A stretch of 64,000 nt of DNA from Epiperipatus broadwayi (GCA_028023455.1 JAQFVV010012476.1:2335820-2399819), one strand, 5' to 3'; positions 48,546-61,250 are shown, counted from the first letter of the stretch. The notes: generated by a model not told the origin, from the sequence alone. Made by a program: numbers and translations.

Positions 48546-50228
48546 TGTGATGATCGCACATACTGCTATCACACATATAGATATGTAACATTTAAAGAAT
48601 ATTAAATATTGTGTTTTAAATACTAAAAAGTGAGTTTAAAAAAAAATTATAAACAAAGAAATGTTTTAATTAAGAAAAGAGAGGGAATTAGAATCGAAAA
48701 GATTCTTATCTTTTACCCTCCAAAATTAAGATTTTGTGAAATGAAAAATAAGATAGAAATATTGAAATTGTACATTAGAAAATTAAAAGTAATAAAGAAA
48801 TCTAAATGAAAGACAAACTAAAATATGATAAATAAGAAAGGTAAAGTTTGAAAAGTTTAAATAAGAATAAAATAAAAATTTAAAACATGACCAAAAGATA
48901 AGGATCTGGGTCATAAAAGTACACATTTGACGATAAAACGAAATGCGTGTATGAAGTATGATAAAGACAGCAATAATTTATGCTTGTCAGTAATGTCAAA
49001 AATAAAAATAAAAACATTTTATTAAAAATCTGTGTAATTAAAGGAGAAATAAGAAATAAATGTACATAGTGCAACAAAATTGGGGAAAAACAAATCTATG
49101 TAAATGGCCGAAGGCATAGTAAGAAAAGTAAGGTGAGAATAAAAGCAAGAACAAAGGATTGGAAGGACAAAGGACTGTGGAGTGTTTTTAATTAAAAAAT
49201 TTCAGTTTGTTGATTAGAGTTGGAGACTTCTTGTCAAGAGGTTGGTGGAAAGACCGTTCCAATAATAAGCAGCCATAGTTAACAAGATATGATTTCTAAC
49301 GTCGGTGCCTCATCAAGAATGGCTGGATAAGGGCTGTTATGATCGCTTGCCGATCCAGACTCACTGTGCTTTAATGGTTCCCGTCTAGATGTAACAACTG
49401 CCAATGTAGTGTCTGCCAGAGTGTTCGTTTTGCCTGGTCCTTGATGTCCTAAATGCGGAGGAATTTCCACAACCAAAATCTAACTTAAGTGCGACCGTTC
49501 CCTGCTAAAGAAGTGGAGAAATTCCACGTGGTGGTCAGCAAGACTTCAAGTAAATTCAGAGACTTAATAACCTAGGTAAATATGTATACTACATTTTATA
49601 TTTCATGTGCACATACCCTTTAATTTAGACAATGGCCAAATTCTTCCTTTGAATGATACAGACATTCTTTAACTTTTTTTATATATACATGGAGTGAGGA
49701 TTATAAATGTCCAATCATTTATAGAATCTTTTATTTGTTTTACTTGTAGGATTATAGCAGATAATCTGCTTTTTATTGTTTGTAAATGATTTAGAGTGTT
49801 TTCGTTTATTTTTAATTTATTGTATTAAATATCTTTTATTGATTTAAATCTGTTTCGTCTCATTCTTTGCCACTCCAAAAAGTAATATAGTCATAGGGTT
49901 TGGGAAATAATTATTACTCTTTTTGAGTACCGAATTAACACATGAAGCTAGTAGTGCAGTATTTTGATCCCATTAAAATTTATAAATATCCTACCGCTGT
50001 AACTCTGTTAAATCTTACAGCAGTCGAGAGATAGTTGACCGGAAAACGTAACCTGGGGCTATACCCGTATTATTACAGGTTCGGTCAAATACAGATATAG
50101 ACTCATTTATGTCTGTATGTTCTCTATGCTTGTGGTAGTAGAAAGTGGACAATCTGTAATTTTAAGAATCCCCCATTATATATAAATAAAAGAGAAGTTA
50201 AGCTTTCGATCGGCGGGTTTCCGTTACA
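48546..50228. mobile_element. Possible second LTR-like insertion (TGTGATGATC...CGTTACA)
   Basis: The right boundary is clear: TTTCCGTTACA runs into an (AT)n tract, like the 19,367 end of the first LTR-like element. The left boundary TGTGATGATCGCAC after TATAT resembles TGTAACGATCCGG at 17,158. A GC-richer part at 49.2-49.6 kb holds an open frame on minus (49,279-49,476) with no recognised family. The paired boundaries are a guess. Confidence 0.25.
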
Positions 50229-51794
50229 ATATATATATATATATATATATATATTGTTAAAATGCATTTATTGATTTATGCTATGCCTTCAGAGCAGATA
50301 TTATTAATTATTATAAACCTAAAGAGACGTCTTTGTTCTCAAGTAAAGTAATGTATGCTGTTTGGCATATTTATAGATCTCTGTTCTGAAATCTACTTTG
50401 GTATATTCATTGAGCTGCTATGTTTAGCTTAATATTGCATATATGTTGCTTATTAAAAGGTCTGTTTAGTTAAATATGAGAGAGTGATAATTTAGTGCAA
50501 GTTCAATAGTTAGCCAAGTTTAAGTCCCAGATGTGCTTTAGACCCCATTAATTTATTTCATAGAATGTGTATTTAATTAGTAAACTAGATCATTTTAATA
50601 AAGTCCTCTTTAGCACAGTTTCAGTGCTTATTTAATTAACTGGCGTAGGATAGTTTTGCAGAACAAACTATACATTTCGTGCTTTACTAACTGTAATGAT
50701 TAATATTTAGAAAGCATTGTGAATGAGCTTCAGCAAAACACTGTGGTGCATTATGCCTTGCTATTATATAATTATTAAGATAAGATTAGGTTTTAAGGAT
50801 TATCTTATCATCCCTAGTCCAGACAGCCCTCTCTCTTGAATGGGATAATGATTTTAAGGGTCATTCCCATTACCTCCTTCAGAACTGGAACACTGAAATC
50901 CAGCATCATATATTAAGGCTGTTCAATCACCTGAACTAAATGTTCCATATAGCAAGCGATCGGTACCTGAGAACCGAGTAAACATTACTGAATCTCATGA
51001 GTAAAGGCACATTCAAGCTGCATCTCTGATGTAATTTACATAGCGCCATAGCCTCAGAAGTTATGCTACAAAACACCAGTTCACCTACTGTTATATTAAT
51101 TGTTCAGCATTGATCTAAACCTCAGATCTTGTTTATCTAATAATATCTACATAGAGAGCGCATTGACTGTTCAGCATGTAATAATAAATTTAAGATCACA
51201 TTATATAAAGTTGATACTCTCTTAAAATATAACCCTTAACAAACTGAGTAGGAATGACAGAACATAATTTGGGCATCAGTGTAGACATAGAAATGATCAT
51301 TAATGCATTAACGCTGTAATAAAACGATGATGGTTAAGTACAATTGATTGCAGAACTTGTAGTTTGTATATTCACATCCCACCTGCGAGTGAAATATGCA
51401 GTACATTTAATTGTTGCTGTTTGTGTTTTGTCAATATTAAATAATTTTAAAACATATTAAAGTCTGTAGTATTATTCACTTTGTTTATATTAAATCACCA
51501 TCCATAATTATTAATATATGCATTAGATAATCAGTCATAAGTTGTGTGTGTGTTTTAAGCTATAAAGCATTTAGTTAATTATCCTCGAGTCCCTCACTTC
51601 ACCCTTTGCTACTGCCGGTGCGGAAATTAAAAGATTACAAGTATGACCTCATATATGTCATTCATAAGGTAGTAAGTCAGGGAGGGTTGGTGAAGGAGCT
51701 GAGGTGCAGTCAGATTTGGTCTCAAACCCTTATCTAGATCAGCCTTGGTATAATTTACCAAAACTCTAGATTTTGTTGCGTGAATGTTCAAATA
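50229..51794. other. AT-rich stretch, nothing recognised
   Basis: An (AT)n run opens it. No coding or repeat structure was supported. Confidence 0.4.
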
Positions 51795-52266
51795 TGACTG
51801 TTACATCAAGGAGAGTAGTTTACTATTTAAGACTCAAACAGGATCTTTAGCATCAAGGAAACACACACATAAATGGAAAAATGTGGGTGATTTAGACTGC
51901 AAGATGTGTAAGAAAGGCATAGAAAATATTAGACATCTGCTAATTGAATGTAAATGCCTGTAATTAGAAAGCATACAAATAATGAAGTTGTGGAAGAATA
52001 CATATAAATAAAATGTTTATGCAGAAAGTGGGTTATTGGTTTTTATGATGGGTTTGGGAAAAGACAAGATGGATTTAGATATAAAGGCTATGGAGTTGAC
52101 AAAGATTATGTTGGGGAAATGGGGTGGAGCAGGATAGAAAAGAATATGGGAAAATTTAGGGTGGGGAATGGAAAAGAAAGTTAAAGTGGCTAACAGGTTT
52201 CTCTGGGCATGGTTGCTGAGAGATTCCTGACTCCATATAAGGAGAAGTCACAGTACATCACATCAC
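51795..52266 (+). pseudogene. LINE A 3' end, 5' truncated
   Basis: It includes ORF2 C-terminal text with an intact Cys/His motif (LDCKMCKKGIENIRHLLIEC), then LGLGKDKMDLDIKAMELTKI and the conserved end GGTTGCTGAGAGATTCCTGA with tail GTACATCACATCACT. Both Cys and the His-x4-Cys are preserved here although lost in the main copy. Confidence 0.85.
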
Positions 52267-53004
52267 TGTTTTAACAGCTTCTATAAGTGTATGAAATGGT
52301 AATCATGTAATGTTTAGTGGTTTAATGCTCTTATATGCACAGTATATGCTCAAAAATACAGTAATTTCATCAATTTAAGAAGCTTTCTTTTTTTATATAT
52401 AACTAATTGTACGTCTTACCATTTCATTTAGAATAAGTATCACTTTTAATCACATAACTGCTTTTGAAATAGCTAATTTCCATATTTTCTTATTATTTTT
52501 TTTATTATTTTTTTTATAGAACTTTTCCATGCTTAGCATAACATCACTTAGATTTTAGTAACTATGTTATTTTTTTCATCATTATTTACTATTTTAAATT
52601 TTTATCTATAGAAACATTTAATTGTTATAAGAAGTGACCAGTTGAAAGAAAATAATCATTATTTATCCAGAAAAGGTGAGGGATTTTTATTGCTTTTGGT
52701 TTGTAGGGGATATGTATATATTTACTTATTTCTCCCTGCTATCTAGATTTGAGTCATTGATGAGAAACTTTAAATAAGTATTTGATAACCTTTAGAGTTT
52801 TAAATTTGAATTAAGTGTTTCTAGATTGCAGCCCTAAAAGCACCTAAAATTGAGATTGACCTAAGTATATGCCTAATTTATTTGAAAAGGAATTTTCTTT
52901 CAGGTTAATAAACATTTAAAATGGATTTATGTAAAAGGAATATGATGAATAAGACTCCACATGCTAAAAAAAAGTTGAGAAATAGAATTATTATTTTACA
53001 CATA

Positions 53005-53892
53005 CACCTGGGTCTCATTTTATGTGGTAGATAGGTTTCTCAGAAAATGCGCACAAAAGAAATCGCACAAAAATAAACCTAACTTACCTTGAAAAATGGA
53101 AGATATGTTCCAGTAATTTTCAGAAGTCACATAAAAACAAAGCAATAAGGAAAATTACTTTAAAATTCACATTAAAAAAATAAGGAAATAAAGTATGACT
53201 AATAAAAAATTTCAAATATTTGAAAAAAATTAATACAAGACAAACTTTTTTTACTTTTTTTATTAACTACAGTATTTAATTTTACATTTTTTCATACATA
53301 TTTTAATCATTACTGCTGTTTGAAAATATGCATTCATTTGTGAACTAGTAAGAAATCAGATTTGTGACATGAAGTACAACTAGCGCCCCTTTCAGTCTTG
53401 AGCTGTTTCTATATTAAAAAAAATGAGATCGCAATCAAAACAAAAAATTATACATTACCATTAGAAAGATTATTTTCAGTTTATAAAATCAATAAAATCT
53501 TTGTTATAATTTATTTTAAAATTCTAAAATAAATTTATTTCTGTTAATATCTAACAAAATATGTTTTAAAAGTTTAAAATTTTTGAATATTTATTGTTTT
53601 TTTTTTTATACACACAAATCTATTATTATTATTTACTCATTAGTATAAGTAGGTTATTTACATAGAAGCTAAGATTCTAAATACACCTCACACCGTATTC
53701 ACGTTAACTGCTAACATATCATTATATTTTTGGGAAAAAAGTACTATATTTCAAGTCAAAATAAGTTATTAATAATTTAAATTTCTTGATATTTAAAAAA
53801 TATAGTGAAATATTAAAGATATTAAGCAGAAACATGAATCCCATAACTTCAAAATTGCATTAAAATAATCCACATAAAATGATAACCAGGTA
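53005..53892. mobile_element. TA-flanked element (pogo/Tigger-like ends), copy 2
   Basis: The left end CACCTGGGTCTCATTTTATG and right end (reverse complement TACCTGGTTATCATTTTATG) are flanked by TA at 53,003-53,004 and 53,893-53,894. Sub-terminal blocks such as GATAGGTTTCTCAGAAAATG, AAATCGCACAAAAATA and GTACAACTAGCGCC match the copy at 4540-5502. It is 888 bp, with CpGs more decayed than in copy 1. Confidence 0.8.
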
Positions 53893-54465
53893 TATTTGAT
53901 GTTAAATAAATAAAAATTATGCTTACAGATAAATTTCCAATGGAGTTTTTATCACTTACTTTTTTACGTTCAGGGTTTATAGGAATGTATCTTAGGTAGC
54001 AGCTAAATTACTGAGCAAACAATACACAAGTTTCAGGCAGCCATTTTAGATTTTTTGACAAGTTATTTTCATGGGTAACTTTTAATTTTAACAGCAACTA
54101 TAAATATAAGTAGATATTTTTATGATTTCCTATTACTATTAAATGAGGAAATGATAATGTCCTTAATCACACTTATATAATTTTCAGTGAGATCATATGA
54201 CCAAGCCAAGTAAAAGAAGCATCAGGGGAAAAATGAAGAAAGGAATCAAATCCAGTTTAATTAGTGACCATTTATACATGAATTCTACAGATGCAAAAAA
54301 TAATGAAATAAAACACATAAACATAATTTTAAAATTTTACAATAATTTTGTATTTAAAACGAAAAATATGAAAACAATTAATACAAAAAAAAAAATTACC
54401 GTTCTACTGTTAGTCCATATTTAAAAGTAATATCAAATAAATCACTATTTTCAATCATGACTAAT
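53893..54465. other. AT-rich stretch, nothing recognised
   Basis: A lysine/asparagine-rich open frame at 54,197-54,424 is low complexity and probably not coding. Confidence 0.4.
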
Positions 54466-54469
54466 CAAC

Positions 54470-56040
54470 TGCTGAATGAAGATATCTCCACATTTAATCC
54501 AGTATTTCTGATCTATAGCCACTCTTCTCCATATCACTCCAGCAAGCATTTTTGCTTCAGCCATCCATCTGGTATATGGCCTTTTTCTATGACTTTTATA
54601 TCTTAGGGATAAGCTTGAACTGTTCATCTGTTATTAATCTTTTAGAAATATGATCATTTCAGCTCCATTTCAAACTCTTAAAATTTTTAATGATGTCAAT
54701 AGTCTCTCTTTGTTCTTTCACTAATCTATTTCATTTTCAATCTGTTATTACTCCCAACATAAACCCGTTCATACTTTGTTGAGTGGTCTAAAATCTCTGC
54801 ATTACTCTTCTGTTAAGTGTCCAAGTCTCAAATCCAAACTTTAAAAATGTGATATATATACATATGAAAAACTTTTCATCTCTAACACAGGGATATATTT
54901 CCTTTTGATATTAAGTTATTTTTACCAAAATCACATGTTCCATGTTTGATTCTGTGATTAATTTTAAACTATGGTGTTCCTATCTATATTAATAATCTTT
55001 TCAAAGTATATGCTATTGTTATCTTCTTCTAATTCCCAATAATCAAACTTTGTTCTTTTTTTTTGAAAAATGCCATTGAACGTTATTTTAGACTTTTTGG
55101 AATTTACTGATAATTCTCTTTTTATACTTTCATCAGATAACTTTTGCAACATTTCTGAATTTCCAAAGTCTTATTTGCAAAAACAATCACATCATTTGTA
55201 AAATCTAGATGATCACATGATCACCATCTCTTGTGCTAGCACATAACTATTATTAAACAGGCAAAACTCTCCATACAGTAGTTCCACCCTGTGCCAACCA
55301 GAGTAATCAATGGTTTCCAGAAGGCTTGTGCATAAAATCTCTATCTGGTGCCTACTCATCCATTCCCAGACTAGTTTCTGGCTTATGGACTTCATCAGTG
55401 AGGAACCTTGGATCTGAGAGCACTGCACCTAGATCTTAGGATTTTATGCACAAGCCTTCTGGCATCCATTGATTACTCTGGTTGGTACAGGGAGGCACTA
55501 CTGTATGGAGAGTTGTTTAAGATCTAGATAACTTACATAACTTCTTTAACTTACCATTTTACTGTACAAAATACTTAGAGTAAAACTGCTGTAAAACGTT
55601 TTGGAGATATGGAATCATTGTTCTTAGTATGACCTTTTAATCTAATTAATGTTGATGGATTTAATGAAGATTTTTCAGAAATAGAACAATATCCTGAGTA
55701 TACATCTTGATAATCCAAGCTTTAATCAGTGTGGAAAGCTTATGGAATCAAATATCTTTTCATAATTTACAAATCTAAAGCATGATTTTTTCTATAACTT
55801 CTCCTAATATATTGAAATGCTTTATTATGCTAAAACCACTTTTAAATCCAACCTTGTTTTTAATTGGTTAATATTCAAAATTCACTGTAAATGAGTTGCA
55901 ATTTTCTTGTAAAAGATGTCATATAGAGCTAATAGGCATGCCATTTCTAATACCTTTCTTTATTATCTTTCTTAAATATCAGTATTATCATAACTTTCTT
56001 CCAATTTTCCTACTTCTTCAACTGTTTCTTTTTTTTTTTT
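54470..56040 (-). pseudogene. LINE family B reverse transcriptase to C-terminus, interrupted by FB1
   Basis: On the minus strand the order is: RT start (EEVGKLEESYDNTDI at about 56,020), CFRFVNYEKIFDSI (normally F-x-D-Y-x-K-A-F-D-S), DSISPKRFTAVLL at about 55,590, then the FB1 insertion (55,211-55,521), then LDFTNDVIVFANKTLEIQKM (the F-A-D-D box, here F-T-N-D) and LQKLSDESIKRELSVNSKKS, then GFETWTLNRRVMQRF and SLKWS to 54,470. The layout is that of an RTE-like or related APE-type LINE. There are many stops. The FB1 insertion sits a few codons before the catalytic box. Confidence 0.8.
55211..55521. repeat. FB1 foldback inserted in LINE B, 8-bp target duplication
   Basis: ATCTAGAT occurs on both sides (55,203-55,210 and 55,522-55,529), and removing the insert plus one duplicate rejoins the LINE B reverse transcriptase, allowing one frameshift. 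The 311-bp insert carries the ACATGATCACCATCTC extension, AAACAGGCAAAACTCTCC, the FB1 centre and the inverted right end CTGTATGGAGAGTTGTTT. This is the best-defined copy of FB1. Confidence 0.85.
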
Positions 56041-57194
56041 GGGTCCACAAAAAAATTTGGTCATAGCTTTGAACCACAGACAGTCGATCTAATGAATATG
56101 GAGTCCAATGATAGAAAAAGAAAAGTCAAGGAGGTAAGGTTTATTGTAAATTATAAAAATACAATAAACAACAACAAAAAAACCATCCAATTATCTAACA
56201 AATAGAATATTTAAGCGAACTAATTTAAATGAATGCATACATATTGATTAAATAAATCAGAAACCAAAATTAATTTAAGAGAGCGATGATTATGGGGAAC
56301 TTCAGTTTAGGTTATAAAAAAGAATGAACTCATTTCATTACTGCAAATTTGAGTTACAAATGTAAATGAGGGAAAAATTAATACTAATAAAATGTGAACA
56401 ATTAGCATTGCCAAAATGATTATTAATAGTTTAACCTTTTGTTGATATATCTGAAATTCCATTAATAGCAGATAATCCAGCATCTTGCCATTTTCCATTA
56501 TTGGTTGATCTGCTTTTCCAAAAAAAAAGTTATACTCATCTACTTGCTGTACTAAACTTTCTTCTTTTAGTAGACAAGTTTTACTAATGGTAGCTATACC
56601 ATTGTCAAGTATTACCTACAAAATGTTGCCCTTTATTCTAGTCTTAAATAGTTTATATTAAGTAAAATATGCAAATTCTGTGCCCATATTTTTAGAAAAA
56701 AAATCAGAATTATAACATTTAATTTTATTACTACTGCTACAATCCTTCTTTACACATATTTTTTTATAATGGCTTCAACTACTTTATTGTGTGATCCACT
56801 AGGCATGACAATCTAGCTAGACCAGTTTAAACCATATTCACCAGTTCTGTTTTACTTCTGTCACATCAGGAAGATTGGTGGCTTTAATATCTTTATCAAT
56901 AACTGCAACTAAAGCCATCTATGTATGTAGTTGAGTAGAAATATGGGTGAACAAAGACACAGTTTAATTATTACATTTACTGTAAAGAGATTGTGGACGA
57001 CAGGAGAAGCTCATAGCAACTGGGTTTGCACTAATTGAAGCAACTGAAAACGTAAAACAAAAAAGTTTGTTGACACTGGAAATGATGCATACCCTTTAAT
57101 AAACCTTACTATAACTATGAGACAGCGGGTGGAGCTTTTGATATACCAGGGATACTGCTTACAGGTTACAAGTAATTCTATAATCTTAAGAGTT
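56041..57194. other. AT-rich stretch, nothing recognised
   Basis: Hydrophobic short open frames (for example minus 56,307-56,498) are without support. No bounded repeat was seen. Confidence 0.4.
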
Positions 57195-57500
57195 AGAAAA
57201 AGACTGTTTCTATCAGAAAGACTTTTACAGTCTCTTGGAATCCACTTTAAGATTTCAATTATTCATCTATTATCATCTCTTCTAGCAATATATTCAGCTC
57301 AACTCCATTTGAGTCTTTCAATACTTTCAACAATATCAGTAACATCTGAGAGACTACATGTAAGATGGATGGATGAAATAAAAAAGTGTGAATGGGTGAT
57401 GTGGAGAAGAGGGGCTAGAGATTGGAGAAGGTGAATTGAACTTGGAGAGACCTTCACCCTGCAGTGGTTGATAATGGTTGATGATGATGAATGATGATTA
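57195..57500 (+). pseudogene. LINE family B copy with 5' inversion (twin-priming type)
   Basis: 57,350-57,500 (+) is the LINE B 3' end: RLHVRWMDEIKKCEWVMWRR to the GATGATGA tail. 57,195-57,335 reads on minus as SIERLKWS, YIARRDDNR and KWIPRDCKS, the part of the same protein that directly precedes it in the copy at 34,246. The two parts are head to head, and only about nine bases of the consensus are missing at the switch. Confidence 0.8.
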
Positions 57501-59224
57501 AAAAAACTGCCTATTTTTTTGGCATTCAACAAGCCAACAGAACATTATTTCCAATGTTACAAAACATTCAAAAAGTTAACTAATAGGTACTTGGCTTTCC
57601 AGCTAAAACACATAAGTGCAATAAATCAAGATAAAAGTTTCAAATATTTATTGAAGCTATTTACAATAATAAATTTATTCCAACATTTAATTAATTTTTC
57701 TGTTTGCTAGAGCCTATGAGATTACAAGTGTTAGTTTGTTGCTTAATAATAAAATATGACTCGTTTTTTTTTCCCGCCACCCTGGTTTGTGGTGTCAATC
57801 AGTTATCTTCAGCATTATTCAGATTAATGACTGTTCTGTTATTAAATTAAACAATTAATAACTGTAATACTCAAAAGGAATTCAGTTCCTTTACTATAAG
57901 TGTAAACAATATCAAATTTATTTTACTTGATTGACCTGTTCTGCCCTTGTTATTTATTTATCTGTTATAATTTAATTAATTAGGCACATTGTTTTTTATA
58001 TCTGATATCTGTCTCTAAAAAGTTTTAATAAATTAGGTGAGCCCAATACCGAAATTATATATTAGATTAATCCACAATATCCTACCTTCCCTCACTAATC
58101 TGAAGGTAATCTTAGAAAGTATATTCTACAAATAGATTAGTGGATGTTTGAGTCTGGTTTCATCATTATCTTATCTTGTTCAAGTGGATTAAAATTAGTA
58201 GTTTGCCTGGTCATCATTTGATCCGGTTGGTACCACATCTACATAACCATGTTGTAGTTAATTTCTGTGACTATAGTGGTACTGTTCACCCATGAATTAG
58301 ACAACTTCTGTTTGCGACCCATATAAGTGAACAATGTAGGACTTGGGGCCCACCAAGCTTTTATCAATTTATTTTTTTTGGTTTTGCATTTTACTTCACC
58401 AGACAGGTCTATAACTGGTTTTATCCTTTTCTGCTAAGCTTTACTTTATCTTGGAATATCAGCATTGTTGAGTTTTAGATTTCGACTAAGGAAGAACAAC
58501 CAATATTTTTATTTTCCTGATCCTCACTCCCATAGCAATTGAGAGTGGTAGCATATATGTCCAGTAGGCTGAATATTGTTCTTTCAGAGTGCCAACTTAA
58601 GTAATAGTTCGAATCTGGAATCACTAAGGAACTACAATTCAAAATTGATGATGGAATGAGACGAGCACTTTTCCCACTTCCGCATATTAATATATTATCA
58701 AAACTTCTTCCCAAATAGTAACACTTTTAATTCATTAATAAATATTAAAACCTCAAAAATTAAGCAAGCCTCGCACTTCTCGAGAAGCCGTGAAATTAGG
58801 TAGGAACGCGAGTAATATAGACACATCACCGTGATGGGATAACCTCGAACTGCTGACAAGTGGATCGCCACTAATAAACAGCCGTTGTTTCCATGACGCA
58901 AAAATTTTAATTTTTCAGCCAAATAGAAATATAAGACCAGAAATAAAACTTTGTTATACTAAGAGTTAGTAAATCATATTTAAAATAAGAAAATCAAGCT
59001 CACGAATATTATGAGGTATGAAAATCTATAAATACATTATAATAAAAAAGAAATAAATAATCTCTATTTATGTATTAAATTCTCAGTTTAGAATCTAAAA
59101 ATTAACTAATATTTATTGCAGATTATTTTAAAACAGTACATTTACCTGACTATATTATAGTATACCATGTGACAAATTGTTATTAGTATTTCCGTTGGAG
59201 GGCGCTTTAATGACAAATAATCAT
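57501..59224. other. Intergenic or intronic, with a CpG-richer patch at 58.77-58.9 kb
   Basis: Minus-strand open frames at 58,475-58,714 and 58,698-58,922 overlap a patch with several CpGs (CTTCTCGAGAAGCCGTG, GGAACGCGAG). They match no family I know. No splice-site-bounded exon can be argued. Confidence 0.35.
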
Positions 59225-59292
59225 AATTTCTGAGAGATTCTCGACTTGGTTTAAGGAGGAGAAGCTACAGTACTTCCATCACATCACATATG
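59225..59292 (+). mobile_element. Minimal LINE A 3' end (about 65 bp)
   Basis: TCTGAGAGATTCTCGACTTG, then GTTTAAGGAGGAGAAGC and a CCATCACATCACAT tail: only the untranslated end of LINE A. It is either a very short truncated insertion or the tail of a SINE that borrows this LINE's 3' end. Confidence 0.7.
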
Positions 59293-60044
59293 AGGTTAAC
59301 AAAATGAAAGTTAATTATAAGAAAATATTAACCACCCAATAAATAAAAAATAATTATTTTTACCTTTATTTTATAAATAGGCTCCAAATATAAAATTGTA
59401 ATTTTATTTATATTAAGAGGTGGCAAGGTATATTAAAACTAAGATCGACAATAATCAAATGTTATCAGGTCATATACCCCCCCCCCCCTCACCATGGTTC
59501 ATTCTTTTGATAATAACTTGCAAAATATTCTGAGATAAATATAATAAAGTAAAAGATAAGTATGGATTGCTTTTTTAGGAGTTACGACAGCTTTGGCCAA
59601 TGAAATCGCATATTATATACGGCAACAGATTAATCAGGGACTTTTATTATTTAGCTAATAATACCTACATAAATTATTTATCGATCATTATATATTCTAA
59701 AAAAAAAAAATACGTGGATAAATGTAAAAGATAAAAATTTATAAATATTTAAAAAAAGATAAAAATGGGTACTTATAAATAGTATACTGATGATTACCTG
59801 AATATTAAAAATGAAAATATTATTATCCGAGTAGTTAACCTACATAAAACTCAAGATGCCTAAATTACCAGATAAAGATAGTCAAACTTATCTGTTGACT
59901 TTGGTTAGGCTTGCAGGTTCGTTTCCAAACCAACATATATAAAAAGAATAACTATTCAGCAATTAATATGTACAATTTAGTAGTCCAAAAAATATTCACG
60001 CATTAGTTGAACAAATGAATAAATATAGTTGATACACTTGAATG
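59293..60044. other. AT-rich stretch, one weak B-box-like site
   Basis: GCAGGTTCGTTTCC near 59,915 resembles a B box, with AGTCAA...TTGACT forming a stem just upstream (about 59,880-59,900). It is insufficient for a tRNA call. A ten-C run is at about 59,478. Confidence 0.3.
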
Positions 60045-60450
60045 CTGAGATAGTCGAGCGGAGTATGGAACTCGCTTCCAGCTAATGATTAGCCTGGTTC
60101 GTGAGTTCTGATAAGACTCTTCCAGCTATGTAGTTAGCTTGCCTCGAGTCGGCTCTAATTCAGACGTAGCAGTTTCCAGTCCATAGGTGGACTTGCCTCA
60201 CTGTGTGGATATCGCGATAATGACCAGATAAATACCTTTGCTGATGGCAGAAGGTTTAATGGAGAGCACGTTTTGTCGTTGAGGTTAACAGGAAGTAATT
60301 GCTCTCTGCCTTGCCTCCAAAAGGTTGACTATTTAAAGGCAGATCCCCTACCTTACTGGAAACATGCGGATTCGGTGTGTGAACTCCAGTGAAGGTTTTA
60401 ATCCCATTGGATAGCAACTGGGTGCTAGCCAATCAGGCAAGAAATCTGAA
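60045..60450 (+). mobile_element. SINE-like, GC-richer block with tRNA-like head
   Basis: GAGATAGTCGAGCGGAGTAT (A-box-like) and CCTGGTTCGTGAGTTCTGAT (B-box-like) lie about 45 bp apart at 60,048-60,110. The next 340 bp are notably GC-richer than the surroundings and non-coding. No A-rich tail is obvious. Confidence 0.45.
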
Positions 60451-60689
60451 ATAGTCCACTTCTGAAGGCAGGGTCAGATATGAAAATATCTCAATTTGTT
60501 CAATCAGTAAACGGAATCTTTCAGTTGACACACAGAACAATATGTAATAAATGACTGTCAATTGTGAACAAGCAATCTTTTTTTTTCATTCTAAGAACAT
60601 TCAATAATAATCTTATATATCCAATAGTAGTATTATCTTCACGTTATCACTAATTTTACATTATTACTGCATATATATATATTATGTTA

Positions 60690-61250
60690 CTTAGGAACTC
60701 TCTGATGTCATTTGGTGTCATTTATGGCTCTATGATGTCATTTGAGATTGTCATAACTCTGTGATGTCACTTAGGATTGTTATGCTGCTGTGACATATCT
60801 GAGCAGTTCATGATACTGTGATCGCAACTGAATCTGTTCATATAATACGACTTCAGACTACTCATGAATCTCTGACATCACTTGGAGCTGATAATGATGT
60901 TATGATATCATTGGCTTCTGTAATGTCACCTGCAGTTATTGATATTTCTATGACATCACCAGTGACCGATGATGATTCTATGATATCATTTGGGCTGCTC
61001 ATGACTGTGACTTCATTTGAGGGTGCCCATAGCAGTGATGTCTTTTGTGGATGCTCTTAATTCTGTGACATTACCTGGAATTATTCTGTTATGTGCTAGT
61101 CATGGTTCTGTGATGCCAATCTCTGACATCACTGGAAGTGTTTATGATTTTGTAACTTATCTGGGACCATTCATGATTCACAGATATTATCTAAAGACTA
61201 CTCATTACTCTGTCATCCTCACTTGGAGCCATTTGTATCTCTGATGGAAT
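60690..61250 (+). repeat. Degenerate minisatellite rich in TGATGTCA
   Basis: About 13-15 irregular units of roughly 35-45 bp follow the scheme (T/C)TCTGTGATGTCAC then TTGGGA-type text then TGTTCATGA. The TGATGTCA / TGACATCA / TGATATCA core recurs throughout. The open frames across it (60,818-61,060 and 61,017-61,244) are by-products of the repeat. Confidence 0.7.

Noticed and set aside
49990-50110. tRNA-like text GATAGTTGACCGG ... CAGGTTCGGTC
   Set aside because: Box-like motifs are present, but no cloverleaf pairing could be made by eye.
58475-58922. Two overlapping minus-strand open frames as a gene
   Set aside because: Different frames, no family resemblance and no supported splice sites; kept only as a CpG-richer patch.
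59860-59930. Possible tRNA gene near the B-box-like GCAGGTTCGTTTCC
   Set aside because: No acceptor stem or D-arm could be paired; only a T-arm-like end and one stem are present.
60818-61244. Two Ser/Thr-rich open frames
   Set aside because: They lie within the TGATGTCA minisatellite and reflect its repeat structure.
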